64,000 nucleotides of DNA from Saccharopolyspora indica (GCF_027853965.1 NZ_JAQGLB010000014.1:159172-223171), one strand, 5' to 3'; shown: positions 33,003 through 42,100, counted from the first letter of the stretch. Notes: generated by a model not told the origin, from the sequence alone. Program-made: numbers and translations.

Positions 33003-34739
33003 GTGTCCGAAGACAAGACCGAGAACCGGTTGAAGGGCACGTTGGGCCCGGCCGAGCGGGCCGAGGACTGGCGGCGGCTGGGCGCCGAGGAGTTCGACGT
33101 GGTGGTGATCGGCGGTGGCGTGACCGGCGCCGGTGCTGCGCTGGACGCGGCGACCCGCGGTCTGAAGGTGGCGCTGGTCGAGGCCCGCGACCTCGCTTCG
33201 GGAACCTCCAGCCGCTCCAGCAAGCTGTTCCACGGCGGCCTGCGCTACCTGGAGCAGCTGGAGTTCTCGCTGGTCCGCGAGGCGCTGCGGGAGCGCGAGC
33301 TGATGCTCACCCGGATCGCGCCGCACCTGGTGAAGCCGGTTCCGTTCCTGTACCCGCTGACCCGCCGGGTGGTGGAGCGCCCGTACACCGCGGCCGGGCT
33401 GTTCCTCTACGACACGATGGGCGGTGCCCGCTCGGTGCCGGGCCAGAAGCACCTCTCCCGCGCCGGTGCGCTCCGGATGGTGCCCGCGCTCAAGCGCAGC
33501 GCGCTGATCGGCGGCATCCGCTACTACGACGCGCAGGCCGATGACGCCCGCCACACCATGACCGTCGCCCGCACCGCGGCCCGATACGGCGCGGTGGTGA
33601 TGAACTCGACGCAGGTCACCGGGTTCCTCCGGGAGGCCGACCGGATCGCCGGGGTCCGGGTGCGCGACGTGGAGACCGGCGCCGAGACCGAGGTCCGCGC
33701 GCAGGCCGTGATCAACGCGACCGGGGTGTGGACCGACGAGCTGCAGAAGCTCTCCGGCGGCCGCGGCCGGTTCCGGGTGCGCGCCAGCAAGGGCGTGCAC
33801 ATCGTGGTGCCGCGCGACCGGATCGTCGCCGAGACCGGGATGATCCTGCGCACCGAGAAGTCGGTGCTGTTCGTCATCCCGTGGGGCAACCACTGGATCG
33901 TCGGCACCACCGACACCGACTGGAACCTCGACCTGGCGCACCCGGCCGCGACGAAGTCGGACATCGACTACATCCTCAAGCACGTCAACACGGTGCTGGC
34001 CACCCCGCTGAAGCACGACGACATCGAGGGCGTCTACGCGGGGCTGCGCCCGCTGCTGGCCGGGGAGAGCGAGGAGACCTCGAAGCTGTCCCGCGAGCAC
34101 GCGGTGGCGCGGGTCGCCCCGGGCCTGGTGGCGATCGCCGGCGGCAAGTACACGACGTACCGGGTGATGGCCGCCGACGCGGTGGACGCCGTCGCCCCGG
34201 ACATCAACGGCCGGGTGGCCTCCTCGTGCACCGACCAGGTCCCGCTGGTCGGCGCCGACGGCTACCACGCGCTGATCAACCAGGCCGACCAGCTCGCCAC
34301 CGCGCACGGCCTGCACCCGTACCGGATCCGGCACCTGCTGGACCGCTACGGCTCGGAGATCCACGACGTGCTGGCGCTCGCCGCGGACCGGCCGGAACTG
34401 CTCAAGCCGATCCCGGCCGCGCCGAACTACCTGCAGGCCGAGGCGGTTTACGCGTGCACGGCCGAAGGCGCCCTGCACCTGGAGGACGTGCTCACCCGCC
34501 GCACCCGCATCTCGATCGAGTACCCGCACCGCGGCGTGGACTGCGCCGAACCGGTGGCGCGCCTGATGGCCGGTGTCCTCGGTTGGGACGAAGAGCAGAT
34601 CGAGCGCGAGGTCGAGGTCTACACGCAGCGCGTGGAAGCGGAGCGCGACTCCCAGACCCAGCCCGACGACCAGGCGGCGGACGCCAAGCGCTCGGCGGCC
34701 CCGGAAGCCCGCACCCGCCTGGAAGAACCCCTGGTCTGA
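33003..34739 (+). CDS. glpD: FAD-dependent glycerol-3-phosphate dehydrogenase
   Basis: A 578-residue flavoenzyme that oxidises glycerol 3-phosphate to dihydroxyacetone phosphate and feeds electrons to menaquinone at the membrane. The FAD loop is VVVIGGGVTGAGAALDAATRG; then SSRSSKLFHGGLRYLEQ, a hallmark of GlpD, IVGTTDTDWN, and VARVAPGLVAIAGGKYTTYRVMA. The C-terminal domain follows, with a hydrophilic ~35-residue tail. GTG 33003 has GAGGAGG 5 nt upstream; in-frame ATG 32970 or TTG 32958 are weaker. It lies 197 nt after glpR. Confidence 0.95.
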   Translation: MSEDKTENRLKGTLGPAERAEDWRRLGAEEFDVVVIGGGVTGAGAALDAATRGLKVALVEARDLASGTSSRSSKLFHGGLRYLEQLEFSLVREALRERELMLTRIAPHLVKPVPFLYPLTRRVVERPYTAAGLFLYDTMGGARSVPGQKHLSRAGALRMVPALKRSALIGGIRYYDAQADDARHTMTVARTAARYGAVVMNSTQVTGFLREADRIAGVRVRDVETGAETEVRAQAVINATGVWTDELQKLSGGRGRFRVRASKGVHIVVPRDRIVAETGMILRTEKSVLFVIPWGNHWIVGTTDTDWNLDLAHPAATKSDIDYILKHVNTVLATPLKHDDIEGVYAGLRPLLAGESEETSKLSREHAVARVAPGLVAIAGGKYTTYRVMAADAVDAVAPDINGRVASSCTDQVPLVGADGYHALINQADQLATAHGLHPYRIRHLLDRYGSEIHDVLALAADRPELLKPIPAAPNYLQAEAVYACTAEGALHLEDVLTRRTRISIEYPHRGVDCAEPVARLMAGVLGWDEEQIEREVEVYTQRVEAERDSQTQPDDQAADAKRSAAPEARTRLEEPLV

Positions 34740-34749
34740 GACCGGTTCT

Positions 34750-34790
34750 CGCTGTCGGCGCGCCAACTTCGGCGCGCCGACAGCGCTTTT
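34750..34790. terminator. Bidirectional terminator glpD / espG-like
   Basis: CGCTGTCGGCGCGCC and GGCGCGCCGACAGCG form a perfect 15-bp stem with loop AACTTC, followed by CTTTT on the plus strand. It is one of the best intrinsic terminators in the window and lies between convergent genes. Confidence 0.9.
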
Positions 34791-34796
34791 CGGCGA

Positions 34797-35588
34797 TCAG
34801 TCGTCGGTGGTGATCTCGGTGAGGAGTTCTTCGAGGTGGCCGGTCAGGCGGCGGGCGTCGGCCGGGGCGACCGTGCTCCACACGTCGCCGGACGGTGACT
34901 CCCGGCGCAGCTGGGCGTAGCGGCCGTGCGCCGTGTCGAAGAACCCCACCACCCGGTCGGCCCGCACGCGGCGGCCGAACCGGTCGCGGGCGGCGGCGCC
35001 GAACTGCCCGCGGGCGGCCACTCCGGCGACCATGCCGGTCAGCGTTTCCGCGTCGTCCGCGCGGACTCCCCGGCGCTGCAGGGCGGCGACCAGCTGCTCG
35101 ACGTTGTTCCCGGCCTCCTCCGCCGCGGCGTCCAGATCGCCGCTGCGCAGCGAGACCGATCGGCCGGGGCCGGGCGGCAACTGCGGCAGCACCGAGATCG
35201 CTTCGCGCGGCAAGCCGCTCGCCGACGCCGACCGCAGGCTCAGCTCGTCGCCGTCCTTGACGACCAGCACCGCTTCTTCGCCGACCGACGCGGCGAGCAC
35301 CCGCACGCTGCGCTCCAGCCAGAGCCGGCCGTCGACCTCGCGGTCGGGGTGGGACAGCAGCCGCAGCACCCGCTCCAGCTCCGGGTCGACCGCGGTGGGC
35401 CGCCCGAGCCCGCGCGTGCCCAGCGAACGCCACGCCGACTCGACCAGCTGCGCGCGTTCGGCGTGGGTGCGCCCGGGGGAGGGGACCTTGAGCACCAGCG
35501 GCATCGTCTCGAGCCCGAGGTGCTCGACGAGCACGTCGAGTTCCAGCGCGGACAGGCCGATCCGCTGGGCGGTGGCGGGGAACGTCAT
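34797..35588 (-). CDS. ESX secretion-associated EspG family protein
   Basis: A 263-residue EspG-like chaperone. The start, LSALELDVLVEHLGLETMPLVLKVPSPGRTHAER in pieces, is the family's first strand-helix unit. FFDTAHGRYAQLRR near residue 230 is the conserved later motif. EspG proteins bind PPE partners in the cytosol and carry PE-PPE dimers to the type VII secretion machine. Its ATG overlaps the stop of the PPE-like gene upstream (ATGA), matching a PPE-EspG pair. No ESX core gene (EccC, EccD) is in the window. Confidence 0.85.
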   Translation of the reverse strand: MTFPATAQRIGLSALELDVLVEHLGLETMPLVLKVPSPGRTHAERAQLVESAWRSLGTRGLGRPTAVDPELERVLRLLSHPDREVDGRLWLERSVRVLAASVGEEAVLVVKDGDELSLRSASASGLPREAISVLPQLPPGPGRSVSLRSGDLDAAAEEAGNNVEQLVAALQRRGVRADDAETLTGMVAGVAARGQFGAAARDRFGRRVRADRVVGFFDTAHGRYAQLRRESPSGDVWSTVAPADARRLTGHLEELLTEITTDD

Positions 35589-36439
35589 TGCCCGGGCTCG
35601 CCGCCGATCACCGGCCGCGACGGCGATTCCACCAGGTCGAAGAACCCGCCCCGGTTGCCGGTCTGCTCGGTGACCTTCCGGTCCACGGACTCGTCGCGGT
35701 CCCGCTTGACCCGGCTGCCGCCGCCACCGGAGCGGACCTCGCCGCCGCGCACCGGGGCGCCGCCGGGCCTGGTGGTCCGCTGCGCGGTGCGCTGCGCCAC
35801 GCTCGCCGAACCGGAGCCGCGCGGTGCGGGCACGCTGGTGGGGCCCCAGCTGATGGTCACGTTCTGCTGACCACCGGAGACGGTCGAACCGCCCCGGACC
35901 GGCGCGTCCACCACGACCTGCGGCGGCGGTGCGAACGAGGCCAGCGATGTCGTGTTCTCCTGCGTGGAAGCCTCGTAGGTGCGCATCACGTCGAACGCGC
36001 GCTGCTCGGCCGCGTGCTGCTCGGCCTCCTGCACCTCGTAGTCGGTCTGCCCGCCGAAGAGGTGCGTCAGCAGGGTCTGCGCTGCGCCCGGTTCCTCGGC
36101 GGTGACCTGCACCGGAGGCGGCATGTCGCGGCGCGCCTTGCTGATGAACTCCGCCTGCTGCTCGGCCCGCTCCCGCATCACGGTGGTGGCCTCCTGGGCC
36201 AGCGCGGCCCAGTTGCCCAGCGGCCGCAGCCCGTCGTGGGCGCTGTCGGCGGCGATGCCGCTCCAGCCGCCCATCGCCGAGGTCACCGCGGAGGCCAGCC
36301 CGGCGTCGATGTCACCCAGCGCGCGGGTCAACTCGCTCCAGCGCCGGACGCTGTCGGTCGAACCGTCCGGGCCCGGGCCCTCGTTGATCTGGGCGTACAG
36401 CTCGGGGTGTCGGTAACCCTGCCATCGGTGTTCGCTCAT
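35585..36439 (-). CDS. PPE-domain (ESX substrate) protein
   Basis: A 284-residue protein. The N-terminal ~170 residues are helical, with WSELTRALGDIDAGLASAVTSAMGGWSGIAAD, where the GGW-SG turn is typical of WXG/PPE helical hairpins. EAEQHAAEQRAFDVMRTYEASTQENT follows, resembling the PPE end helix. The rest is a Gly/Arg/Ser/Pro-rich disordered tail (VRGGEVRSGGGGSRVKRD). No enzyme domain is seen. It is the probable EspG cargo and starts 8 nt after the PE-like gene. Confidence 0.75.
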   Translation of the reverse strand: MSEHRWQGYRHPELYAQINEGPGPDGSTDSVRRWSELTRALGDIDAGLASAVTSAMGGWSGIAADSAHDGLRPLGNWAALAQEATTVMRERAEQQAEFISKARRDMPPPVQVTAEEPGAAQTLLTHLFGGQTDYEVQEAEQHAAEQRAFDVMRTYEASTQENTTSLASFAPPPQVVVDAPVRGGSTVSGGQQNVTISWGPTSVPAPRGSGSASVAQRTAQRTTRPGGAPVRGGEVRSGGGGSRVKRDRDESVDRKVTEQTGNRGGFFDLVESPSRPVIGGEPGQ

Positions 36440-36446
36440 GGCCTTC

Positions 36447-36818
36447 TCAGCAGCCCCCGATGCCCATCGCGCTCTCGCCGTCGATGCGCGAGTACTGGCG
36501 GTTGGCGCGCTCCAGCGACTCGGCGGCGGCCTGCAGCTGGTCGCGGTAACCGCACAGCGCGGTCAGCGCGTCCTCACCACCGCCGAGGGAGCGCCGGTTG
36601 AACTCCTCGGCGGCATCGGCGCTGATCGGGTCGCCGGCCCACGGCCGGATGCGGAGTTCGGTGATGGCGTGCTCGATCTGCAGGCCGACCGCGTCCAGCG
36701 ATTCCTGCAGCGCGTTGACCAGCCTCGGAATGGCGGCGGGCTCGACCTGCATCGAGCCGCCGGACACACCCGGCAGGGCTTCGGTCGAGCTGTCGCCCCA
36801 CGGAGCAGTAAGCGGCAC
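36447..36818 (-). CDS. Small helical PE/WXG-like protein, PPE partner candidate
   Basis: A 123-residue helical protein with a PE-like layout. It shows VEPAAIPRLVNALQESLDAVGLQIEHAITEL, a WAGDPISADAAEEFNRRSLGGG turn, and a second helix ALTALCGYRDQLQAAAESLERANRQY. I chose the GTG at 36818 because GGGAGGGG lies 5 nt upstream. It is the first gene of a three-gene operon with the PPE-like and EspG genes, so it probably forms the dimer partner of the PPE protein. No recognised catalytic motif. Confidence 0.65.
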   Translation of the reverse strand: MPLTAPWGDSSTEALPGVSGGSMQVEPAAIPRLVNALQESLDAVGLQIEHAITELRIRPWAGDPISADAAEEFNRRSLGGGEDALTALCGYRDQLQAAAESLERANRQYSRIDGESAMGIGGC

Positions 36819-36956
36819 GTTTTCCCCTCCCACAGGTAAGGGCCCAGATCATGGGTGCAGGCCCTCGTGCTCGAACGCGCGGTTGCGGCGGGGCCGCCCA
36901 CGAGCCAGGTGCGTGCGGGACACCTGACCGAGCGCGGAGCACCCGCGCGCTCAAGC

Positions 36957-36986
36957 TACTAAACGTCCAGCGAACACTGTAGTCAC
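36957..36986 (-). promoter_or_regulatory. Promoter candidate of the PE/PPE/EspG operon
   Basis: On the minus strand GTGACT (36986-36981) and TTAGTA (36962-36957) are 18 bp apart in an AT-richer patch. It lies about 140 nt upstream of the operon's first start. Confidence 0.4.
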
Positions 36987-37062
36987 CAGAAGTCACGCTG
37001 GGGAGTGCTCCATAAGCGGTGAGTATCACTCCTCGCCCGGGTTTTCCGGTCGCTCTGCGTGA

Positions 37063-37716
37063 TCAACCGGGCTGCGAGGTCTGGGTCCGGGTCTCCGACG
37101 TCGGTTCCGGATCGGCCAGCGTCGCCACCGCGTCCTCGGCGACCCGCTGGGCTCCGGCGCACAGCTGGTCCACCGGGGACGGCGGCTGCGCGCCGTCATC
37201 GCGGTAGAGCACGTCGAGGTGCTGGCCCTCGGCCACGTCCACCGCCACGTTGCAGGACAGGTCCAGCCCCGGGGTCTTGATGACCAGCGCGGGGAACTCG
37301 CCGACCATCACCGGGGTGGCCTCCACCTGCGCGGTGTCGTCGGTCCACACGCCCATGCCCTCGGTGGTGATCAGCGCGAGCCGGGCGCCCACCTTGGCGG
37401 TGGTGTTGCGGTAGCTGCAGGTCGCCGCGTTGCCGAAGCCCGCTTCGGAGTCGGGCATCGGGTCGCGGTCGAAGCCGAGCTGGTTGCGCTGGGAGGTGGT
37501 GAGCAGCGAGCACGCGGACACACCGTCGAGGCCGAGCTCGTAGGGCCGCGGCGGCGGTGGCGGCGGCGTGCTCGTCGTGGGCAGCGGCATCGGCGGCGGG
37601 GCCGCGGTGTCCGCGGTCGGGTGCGACTGCCACAGGCTGCATCCGGTGAGGGCTAACGCGCCGACGGCGAGCAGCGCGCTCAACCGCCGAGCCCCGGTGA
37701 TCCGCGAACGGTGCAT
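37063..37716 (-). CDS. DUF3558 lipoprotein
   Basis: A 217-residue exported lipoprotein. Signal peptide residues 1-25 end in the lipobox ALTGC, so Cys26 is acylated. A Pro/Thr-rich linker (35-58) leads to the DUF3558 domain with conserved Cys pairs (VSACSLLT, AATCSYRN, LDLSCNVAVDV, VDQLCAGAQ), which suggests two disulfides. The function of DUF3558 is unknown; it is common beside ESX loci in Pseudonocardiaceae. It stands just upstream, on the same strand, of a DUF1707 gene. Confidence 0.87.
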   Translation of the reverse strand: MHRSRITGARRLSALLAVGALALTGCSLWQSHPTADTAAPPPMPLPTTSTPPPPPPRPYELGLDGVSACSLLTTSQRNQLGFDRDPMPDSEAGFGNAATCSYRNTTAKVGARLALITTEGMGVWTDDTAQVEATPVMVGEFPALVIKTPGLDLSCNVAVDVAEGQHLDVLYRDDGAQPPSPVDQLCAGAQRVAEDAVATLADPEPTSETRTQTSQPG

Positions 37717-37743
37717 GTCAACACCGTAACGAAGTGTCGGCGT

Positions 37744-38121
37744 TCACCGGCGCCAGCTGAACCAGAGCACGGCGATCAGCGGGATCAGCAGGAGCAGCGC
37801 GGCCTGCCGGGCGACGACCAGCAGCAGCACCGCCAGCACGGCAACCCCGACCGCGAGCGCGACCTTCGCAGGCACCGGTCGCGTGCGGCTCGCGGGCGGC
37901 TGCGCCGCCGGGACCGCGCGTTCGGGCCGGGGCGCGGGCAGGTCGTCGAACAGCCCCTCCAGCTCGGACCGGAACCGGGCGGTGGCGACCAGCCTGCAGC
38001 GCTCGTCGTACTCGCCGACGTCGAGGCGCCCGACGGCGAAGTGCTCGCCGAGCAGCCGCATCGCGAGTTCGCGCTCGGGATCGCCGATCCGGAGATCTCT
38101 GCCCCGCCGTCCCTTCTCCAC
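37744..38121 (-). CDS. DUF1707 membrane protein
   Basis: A 125-residue protein. The N-terminal DUF1707 domain has the signature LRIGDPERELAMRLLGEHFAVGRLDVGEYDERC (residues 10-42), with a conserved Asp-Glu-Arg cluster. A Pro-rich linker leads to two hydrophobic helices (VALAVGVAVLAVLLLVV and ALLLLIPLIAVLWF) and a basic end. DUF1707 proteins are small membrane proteins of actinomycetes without a firm function. It ends 27 nt from the DUF3558 gene start region and shares its strand. Confidence 0.85.
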   Translation of the reverse strand: MEKGRRGRDLRIGDPERELAMRLLGEHFAVGRLDVGEYDERCRLVATARFRSELEGLFDDLPAPRPERAVPAAQPPASRTRPVPAKVALAVGVAVLAVLLLVVARQAALLLLIPLIAVLWFSWRR

Positions 38122-38187
38122 CCCACCATCCTACGGTCGGCGGACCCCCGGACGAGCCAGCTCAACCAAGGGTTCAGGTAAACGTCA

Positions 38188-38221
38188 GAGGGCGCCGCCG
38201 ACTCGTGCCGGCGACGCCCTC
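38188..38221. terminator. Terminator of the symporter gene
   Basis: GAGGGCG and CGCCCTC with an inner GCCG / CGGC form a hairpin directly after the minus-strand symporter stop. Confidence 0.7.
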
Positions 38222-38235
38222 CGCTCAGGGGATGG

Positions 38236-39561
38236 TCAGGCGTTGGCGAGCTCGCGGTCGCCGAGCGGGGTGCTCGGGCGGGCCAGCACCTCGTCGTCGA
38301 GGATGCCCTCGCTGCGGGCCACCACGGTGGGCACCACGATCTGGCCTGCGACGTTGGTGGCGGTGCGCATCATGTCCAGGATCGGGTCCACCGCGTAGGC
38401 GATGGCGATGCCGGTGGCCACCACCTCGGCCGGGAAGCCGAGCGCGGCGGTGGTCAGCGTCAGCATGGTGAACCAGCCGGTCACGCCGGCGGTGGCGAAG
38501 GAGCCGAACACCGCGACCGCGACGATCGTCAGGTACTGCACCGGGCCGAGGCTGATGCCGAAGAGGTTCGCGATGAAGATCGAGCCGACCGCCGGGTAGA
38601 TCGCGGCGCAGCCGTCCATCTTGGTGGTGGTGGCCAGCGGCACCGCGAAGTTCGCGTAGGACGCGGGCACGCCCAGGTCCTCGGTGGTCTGGCGGGTCAT
38701 CGGCAGGCTGGCACCGGAGGAGCGGGAGACGAAGGCGAACTGCAGCACGTTCCACGACTTGGCGAAGAACCGGATCGGGCTGACCTTGGCCACCAGGCCG
38801 AGCAGCAGCGGGTAGACCACGAACAGCACCAGCGCGCAGGCCACGTAGGTGGAGCCGATCAGCTTCAGCAGCGGCGCGAAGAACTCGTTGCCGTAGCTGG
38901 CGACGGCGTTGCCGATCAGGCCGAGGGTGCCGATCGGGGCGAGCCGGATGATCCAGCCGAGGACGCGCTGGATGACCTCGAAGGCCGCCTTGTTGAAGTC
39001 GACGAACGGCGCCGCCTTCTCACCCAGGCTGTAGGTGGCCGCACCGATGATCAGCGCGACGAACACCACCTGCAGCGTCTCGCCCTCGGCGAAGGCGCTG
39101 ATCAGGTTGCTGGGCACCAGGCCGGTGATCAGGTCGAGCCAGGAGCCCTGGGTCTTCTCGCCGATGGACTGCAGCTTCTCCGGGTCGGGTTCGATGATCA
39201 GGCCGCGGCCGGGCTGGAACAGCGAGCCGACGGCGAGGCCGATCAGCACCGCGATCAGCGAGGTGATGCCGAACCACAGCGCGGTCTTGCCGCCCAGCCG
39301 CGCCGCGGCCCGGCCGCCGCCGAGACCGCGGAGGCTGTTGATGCCCACCACGATGGCGGTGAAGATCAGCGGCAGCACGGTGAAGGTGAGCAGCTTGGTG
39401 AAGGTCGAGCCGATGGTCTTCAGCGTGGTGGCGAGCCATTCGGCATCGGTCTGCTTGGCGACGTAGCCGAGCAGGGCGCCGAGCACCAGCGACGCGAGGA
39501 CGGCTACGGCGAACAGCTTGGGGTTGAAGCGCAGGCGCGATCGCCCAGCAGTGGTGGACAC
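38236..39561 (-). CDS. Dicarboxylate/amino acid:cation symporter (DAACS family)
   Basis: A 441-residue transporter of the GltP/DctA family. It has eight expected helices, a helical hairpin motif with the Ser-rich SRSSGASLPMTR, and the transport core PLATTTKMDGCAAIYPA (normally NMDGT in eukaryotes). AGVTGWFTMLTLTTAALGFP and AYAVDPILDMMRTATNVAG, with the conserved Asp and Arg-Thr-Asn, complete it. It imports C4-dicarboxylates or acidic amino acids with Na+ or H+. GTG start at 39561 with GGGAG 7 nt upstream. Confidence 0.92.
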   Translation of the reverse strand: MSTTAGRSRLRFNPKLFAVAVLASLVLGALLGYVAKQTDAEWLATTLKTIGSTFTKLLTFTVLPLIFTAIVVGINSLRGLGGGRAAARLGGKTALWFGITSLIAVLIGLAVGSLFQPGRGLIIEPDPEKLQSIGEKTQGSWLDLITGLVPSNLISAFAEGETLQVVFVALIIGAATYSLGEKAAPFVDFNKAAFEVIQRVLGWIIRLAPIGTLGLIGNAVASYGNEFFAPLLKLIGSTYVACALVLFVVYPLLLGLVAKVSPIRFFAKSWNVLQFAFVSRSSGASLPMTRQTTEDLGVPASYANFAVPLATTTKMDGCAAIYPAVGSIFIANLFGISLGPVQYLTIVAVAVFGSFATAGVTGWFTMLTLTTAALGFPAEVVATGIAIAYAVDPILDMMRTATNVAGQIVVPTVVARSEGILDDEVLARPSTPLGDRELANA

Positions 39562-39821
39562 AGGGGTCTCCCGGAGTGAGGTTCGAAGGCAGTGCGGTTC
39601 GAGCGGCGCGCGACGATGCGCGAACTCATGAAGCGGCGGTGCCGCGCTCGATCACAGACAGACGGAGCTGGCCTGCCGTCGAAGATCGACGTGCAGGCGC
39701 GAAGTCAGATACAGCCGTCGGGTGGTGCCCATCGCGAACATTTGTAACCAGCCGCGCGGGGAAAACCATCCGGGGGTAACCGAATTGTGTTCGTATTCAC
39801 TCGGGTGCCCGGAACCCGGTG

Positions 39822-40457
39822 TCACTCCGCGGTCGGCGCGCTCCACAGCGTCACCACGCTGACGCCGACCTCGGCGAGCAGCTTGCGGGTCAGCGGCAGG
39901 CTGATCCCGAGCACGCTCGACGGATCGCCGTCGACGCCCTCGATGAACCAGCCGCCGAAGCCTTCGAGGGTGAACCCGCCCGCCACCTGCAGCGGCTCAC
40001 CGGTCGCGATGTAGGCCTCCAGCTCGGCCTCGCTCGGCTCGCCGAAGCGCACGGTGGTGCCCAGGTGCCCGTTGGCGCGCGCGGTGACCTCGCCGCCCTG
40101 CAAGCGGACGATCGCGTGCCCGGTCAGCAGCTCGCCGCTGCTGCCCGCGTTCTGCGCCCACCGCTTGGCGGCGGCCTCGCGGGTGCCGGGCTTCCCGGCG
40201 ATCTCGCCGTGGGCCATCAGCAGCATCGAGTCGCAGCCGACGATCACCGCGTCGGGCTCCTCGGCGCCGATCTCCGCGGCCACCGCGTCGGCCTTGGCCT
40301 GCGCCAGCGCGCTGACCAGCTCGGCGGGCGCGGGATCGCCCAGCGAAGCGGTCACCGCGTCCTCGTCGACGCCGGAAACCCGCACCAGCGGCTCGATCCC
40401 GGCCGAGCGCAGCACGGACAGGCGAGCGGGCGAAGCGGAAGCAAGCACGAAGCGCAC
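39822..40457 (-). CDS. maf: Maf-like nucleoside triphosphate pyrophosphatase
   Basis: A 211-residue Maf/HAM1-like fold enzyme that hydrolyses non-canonical or m7G/dTTP/UTP-type nucleotides. N-terminal FVLASASPARLSVLRSAGI (SxSPxR loop), then VIVGCDSMLLMAHGEIAGKP with the catalytic Asp, and RWAQNAGSSGELLTGHA. GGFTLEGFGGWFIEGVDGDPSSVLGISLPL in pieces is the Maf C-terminal motif. In mycobacteria, Maf lies near birA with acyl-CoA carboxylase subunits between (from memory); those are not present here. Confidence 0.92.
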   Translation of the reverse strand: MRFVLASASPARLSVLRSAGIEPLVRVSGVDEDAVTASLGDPAPAELVSALAQAKADAVAAEIGAEEPDAVIVGCDSMLLMAHGEIAGKPGTREAAAKRWAQNAGSSGELLTGHAIVRLQGGEVTARANGHLGTTVRFGEPSEAELEAYIATGEPLQVAGGFTLEGFGGWFIEGVDGDPSSVLGISLPLTRKLLAEVGVSVVTLWSAPTAE

Positions 40458-40929
40458 GCCGCCGATGGTAGAGCCGCCCCGGACCGGCGCCCGCTCGGGC
40501 TGTGCGCAACGGCCCGGCGCGGCGGTGTCTTCCGCGATCTCGATGGGGAATCAGACGCCTGATTTCCGTCGAAGTTGCGCTCCGGTGAAGCGGAGGTGTC
40601 CTCGCCGGTTGCGCGGGGGTCGTCCGCTCGGCGTACCCGGAGTGCTGCCGTTGGCCGCGTCGAAGATGAAAGTTCTTGGCATGGCGGGGTTTTCGCGCCC
40701 CAGGATGCTCCGAAAGGTGGTGTCCGGTTCGGGTACCGGCTCCTTAATGTCCTTCTACGCGAACCGCCGCGGTGCGGTTCACCCCCTCCTACTCCTCGCC
40801 GCCACGGGACCCGGGCGGCACCACCTCATCCCCGGCATGCGGGTGCCGGGGATCCAGCTCCCGCGCAACGCGGCCGGATCGGCCGTGCGCGGGTGATCCC
40901 TGCCCAATTTCGGATCGAGGGAGACGACC
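40458..40929. other. 472-bp non-coding region upstream of secreted protease
   Basis: This stretch holds a palindromic repeat (40540-40572), a GAACCG/CGGTTC hairpin near 40761-40780, and a stem-loop ATCCCCGGCA / TGCCGGGGAT (40828-40853). The last lies 77 nt ahead of the protease start and may be a leader or terminator element. No ORF with coding character was seen. Confidence 0.55.
40540..40572. repeat. Palindromic intergenic repeat, GATTTC family
   Basis: TCGATGGGGAATCAG and CTGATTTCCGTCGA pair with few mismatches around ACGC. The AATCAGACG and TGATTTCC blocks recur in the palindrome at 54502-54543, so they belong to one family. Confidence 0.6.
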
Positions 40930-42075
40930 ATGAGTCGGAGCAGAACCATCCGGTTGCTGGGTGCAGCCGTGCTGGCGGCGGGCACGCTCGCCGCGGTGGC
41001 GGTGCCGTCCACCGCCGCACCGGCACCGGATCAGGCGGCCCCGGAGCTGCTCGCCGCGATGCAGCGGGACTTCGGCCTGACCGCGCAGCAGGCGCAGGAC
41101 CGGCTGGCGAAGGAAGCCGGCGCGATCCAGCTCGACGAGGAGCTGCGCGGGAGCGCGGGCGAGGCCTTCGCCGGTTCCTACTTCGACGCGGCGAGCGGGA
41201 AGCTCGTCCTCGCGGTCACCGACGGGCGCGCGGCGCAGGCGGCGCGCGACGCCGGTGCGGACGCCGTGGTGGTGTCCAACTCCGCGCGCGAGCTGGACGC
41301 GACGAAGTCCACTTTGGATGGAATGGAAGCGGCTGCGCCGCAGTCGATCACCGGTTGGTACGTGGACGTGCGGTCCAATTCGGTCGTGGTGTCGGTAGAC
41401 CGCACCAAGGCGGACGCCGCCACCGAGGACTTCCTCGCGCAGGCCCGCGGCCTCAGCGACGCGGTGCGGGTGGAAGAGGTCGCCGAATCGCCGCGGACCT
41501 TCTACGACCTCCGCGGCGGAGACGCCTACTACATGGGCGGGCGCTGCTCGGTGGGCTTCTCGGTGCGCACCTCCTCCGGCGCCGCGGGCATGGTCACCGC
41601 CGGGCACTGCGGTCGCCCGGGCACCGCGGTCTCCGGGTACAACCAGGTCGCGATGGGCACGTTCCAGGGCTCGTCGTTCCCCGGCAACGACTACGCGTGG
41701 GTCTCGGCCAACTCCAACTGGACGCCCCGCGCGCTGGTGAACATGTACAACGGCAGCACCCGCGCGGTGTCCGGCGCGACCGCGGCCCCGGTCGGCTCGT
41801 CGATCTGCCGCTCCGGTTCGACGACCGGCTGGCGCTGCGGATCGGTGCAGGCCCTGAACCAGACCGTGCGCTACGCCGAGGGCACGGTCACCGGGCTCAC
41901 CCGCACCAACGCGTGCGCCGAGCCGGGTGACTCGGGCGGCTCGTTCATCAGCGGCACCCAGGCGCAGGGCATGACCTCGGGCGGTTCGGGCAACTGCAGC
42001 TCCGGCGGGACGACCTTCTTCCAGCCGGTGCAGGAGGCGCTCAGCGCCTACGGCCTGCGCCTGGTCACGGGCTGA
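40930..42075 (+). CDS. Secreted S1E serine protease (alpha-lytic/streptogrisin type)
   Basis: A 381-residue exported protease precursor. Signal peptide 1-29 (ending PSTAAPA); pro-domain about 35-195, which acts as folding helper; then the chymotrypsin-fold catalytic domain. Triad: His in MVTAGHCG, Asp in PGNDYAWV, Ser in EPGDSGGSF. Cys pairs (RCSVGF with GHCG, ICRSGS with WRCGS, NACAE with GNCSS) predict three disulfides. ATG start; GGGAGACGACC upstream. It is followed by paired palindromes and other secreted enzymes. Confidence 0.93.
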   Translation: MSRSRTIRLLGAAVLAAGTLAAVAVPSTAAPAPDQAAPELLAAMQRDFGLTAQQAQDRLAKEAGAIQLDEELRGSAGEAFAGSYFDAASGKLVLAVTDGRAAQAARDAGADAVVVSNSARELDATKSTLDGMEAAAPQSITGWYVDVRSNSVVVSVDRTKADAATEDFLAQARGLSDAVRVEEVAESPRTFYDLRGGDAYYMGGRCSVGFSVRTSSGAAGMVTAGHCGRPGTAVSGYNQVAMGTFQGSSFPGNDYAWVSANSNWTPRALVNMYNGSTRAVSGATAAPVGSSICRSGSTTGWRCGSVQALNQTVRYAEGTVTGLTRTNACAEPGDSGGSFISGTQAQGMTSGGSGNCSSGGTTFFQPVQEALSAYGLRLVTG

Positions 42076-42100
42076 TCTGAGCTCCGTCACCCGGGCTGGT

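Noticed and set aside
38200..39500. Several plus-strand frames opposite the symporter and maf genes
   Set aside because: They are shadows of the minus-strand genes. No ribosome-binding sites and no motifs.
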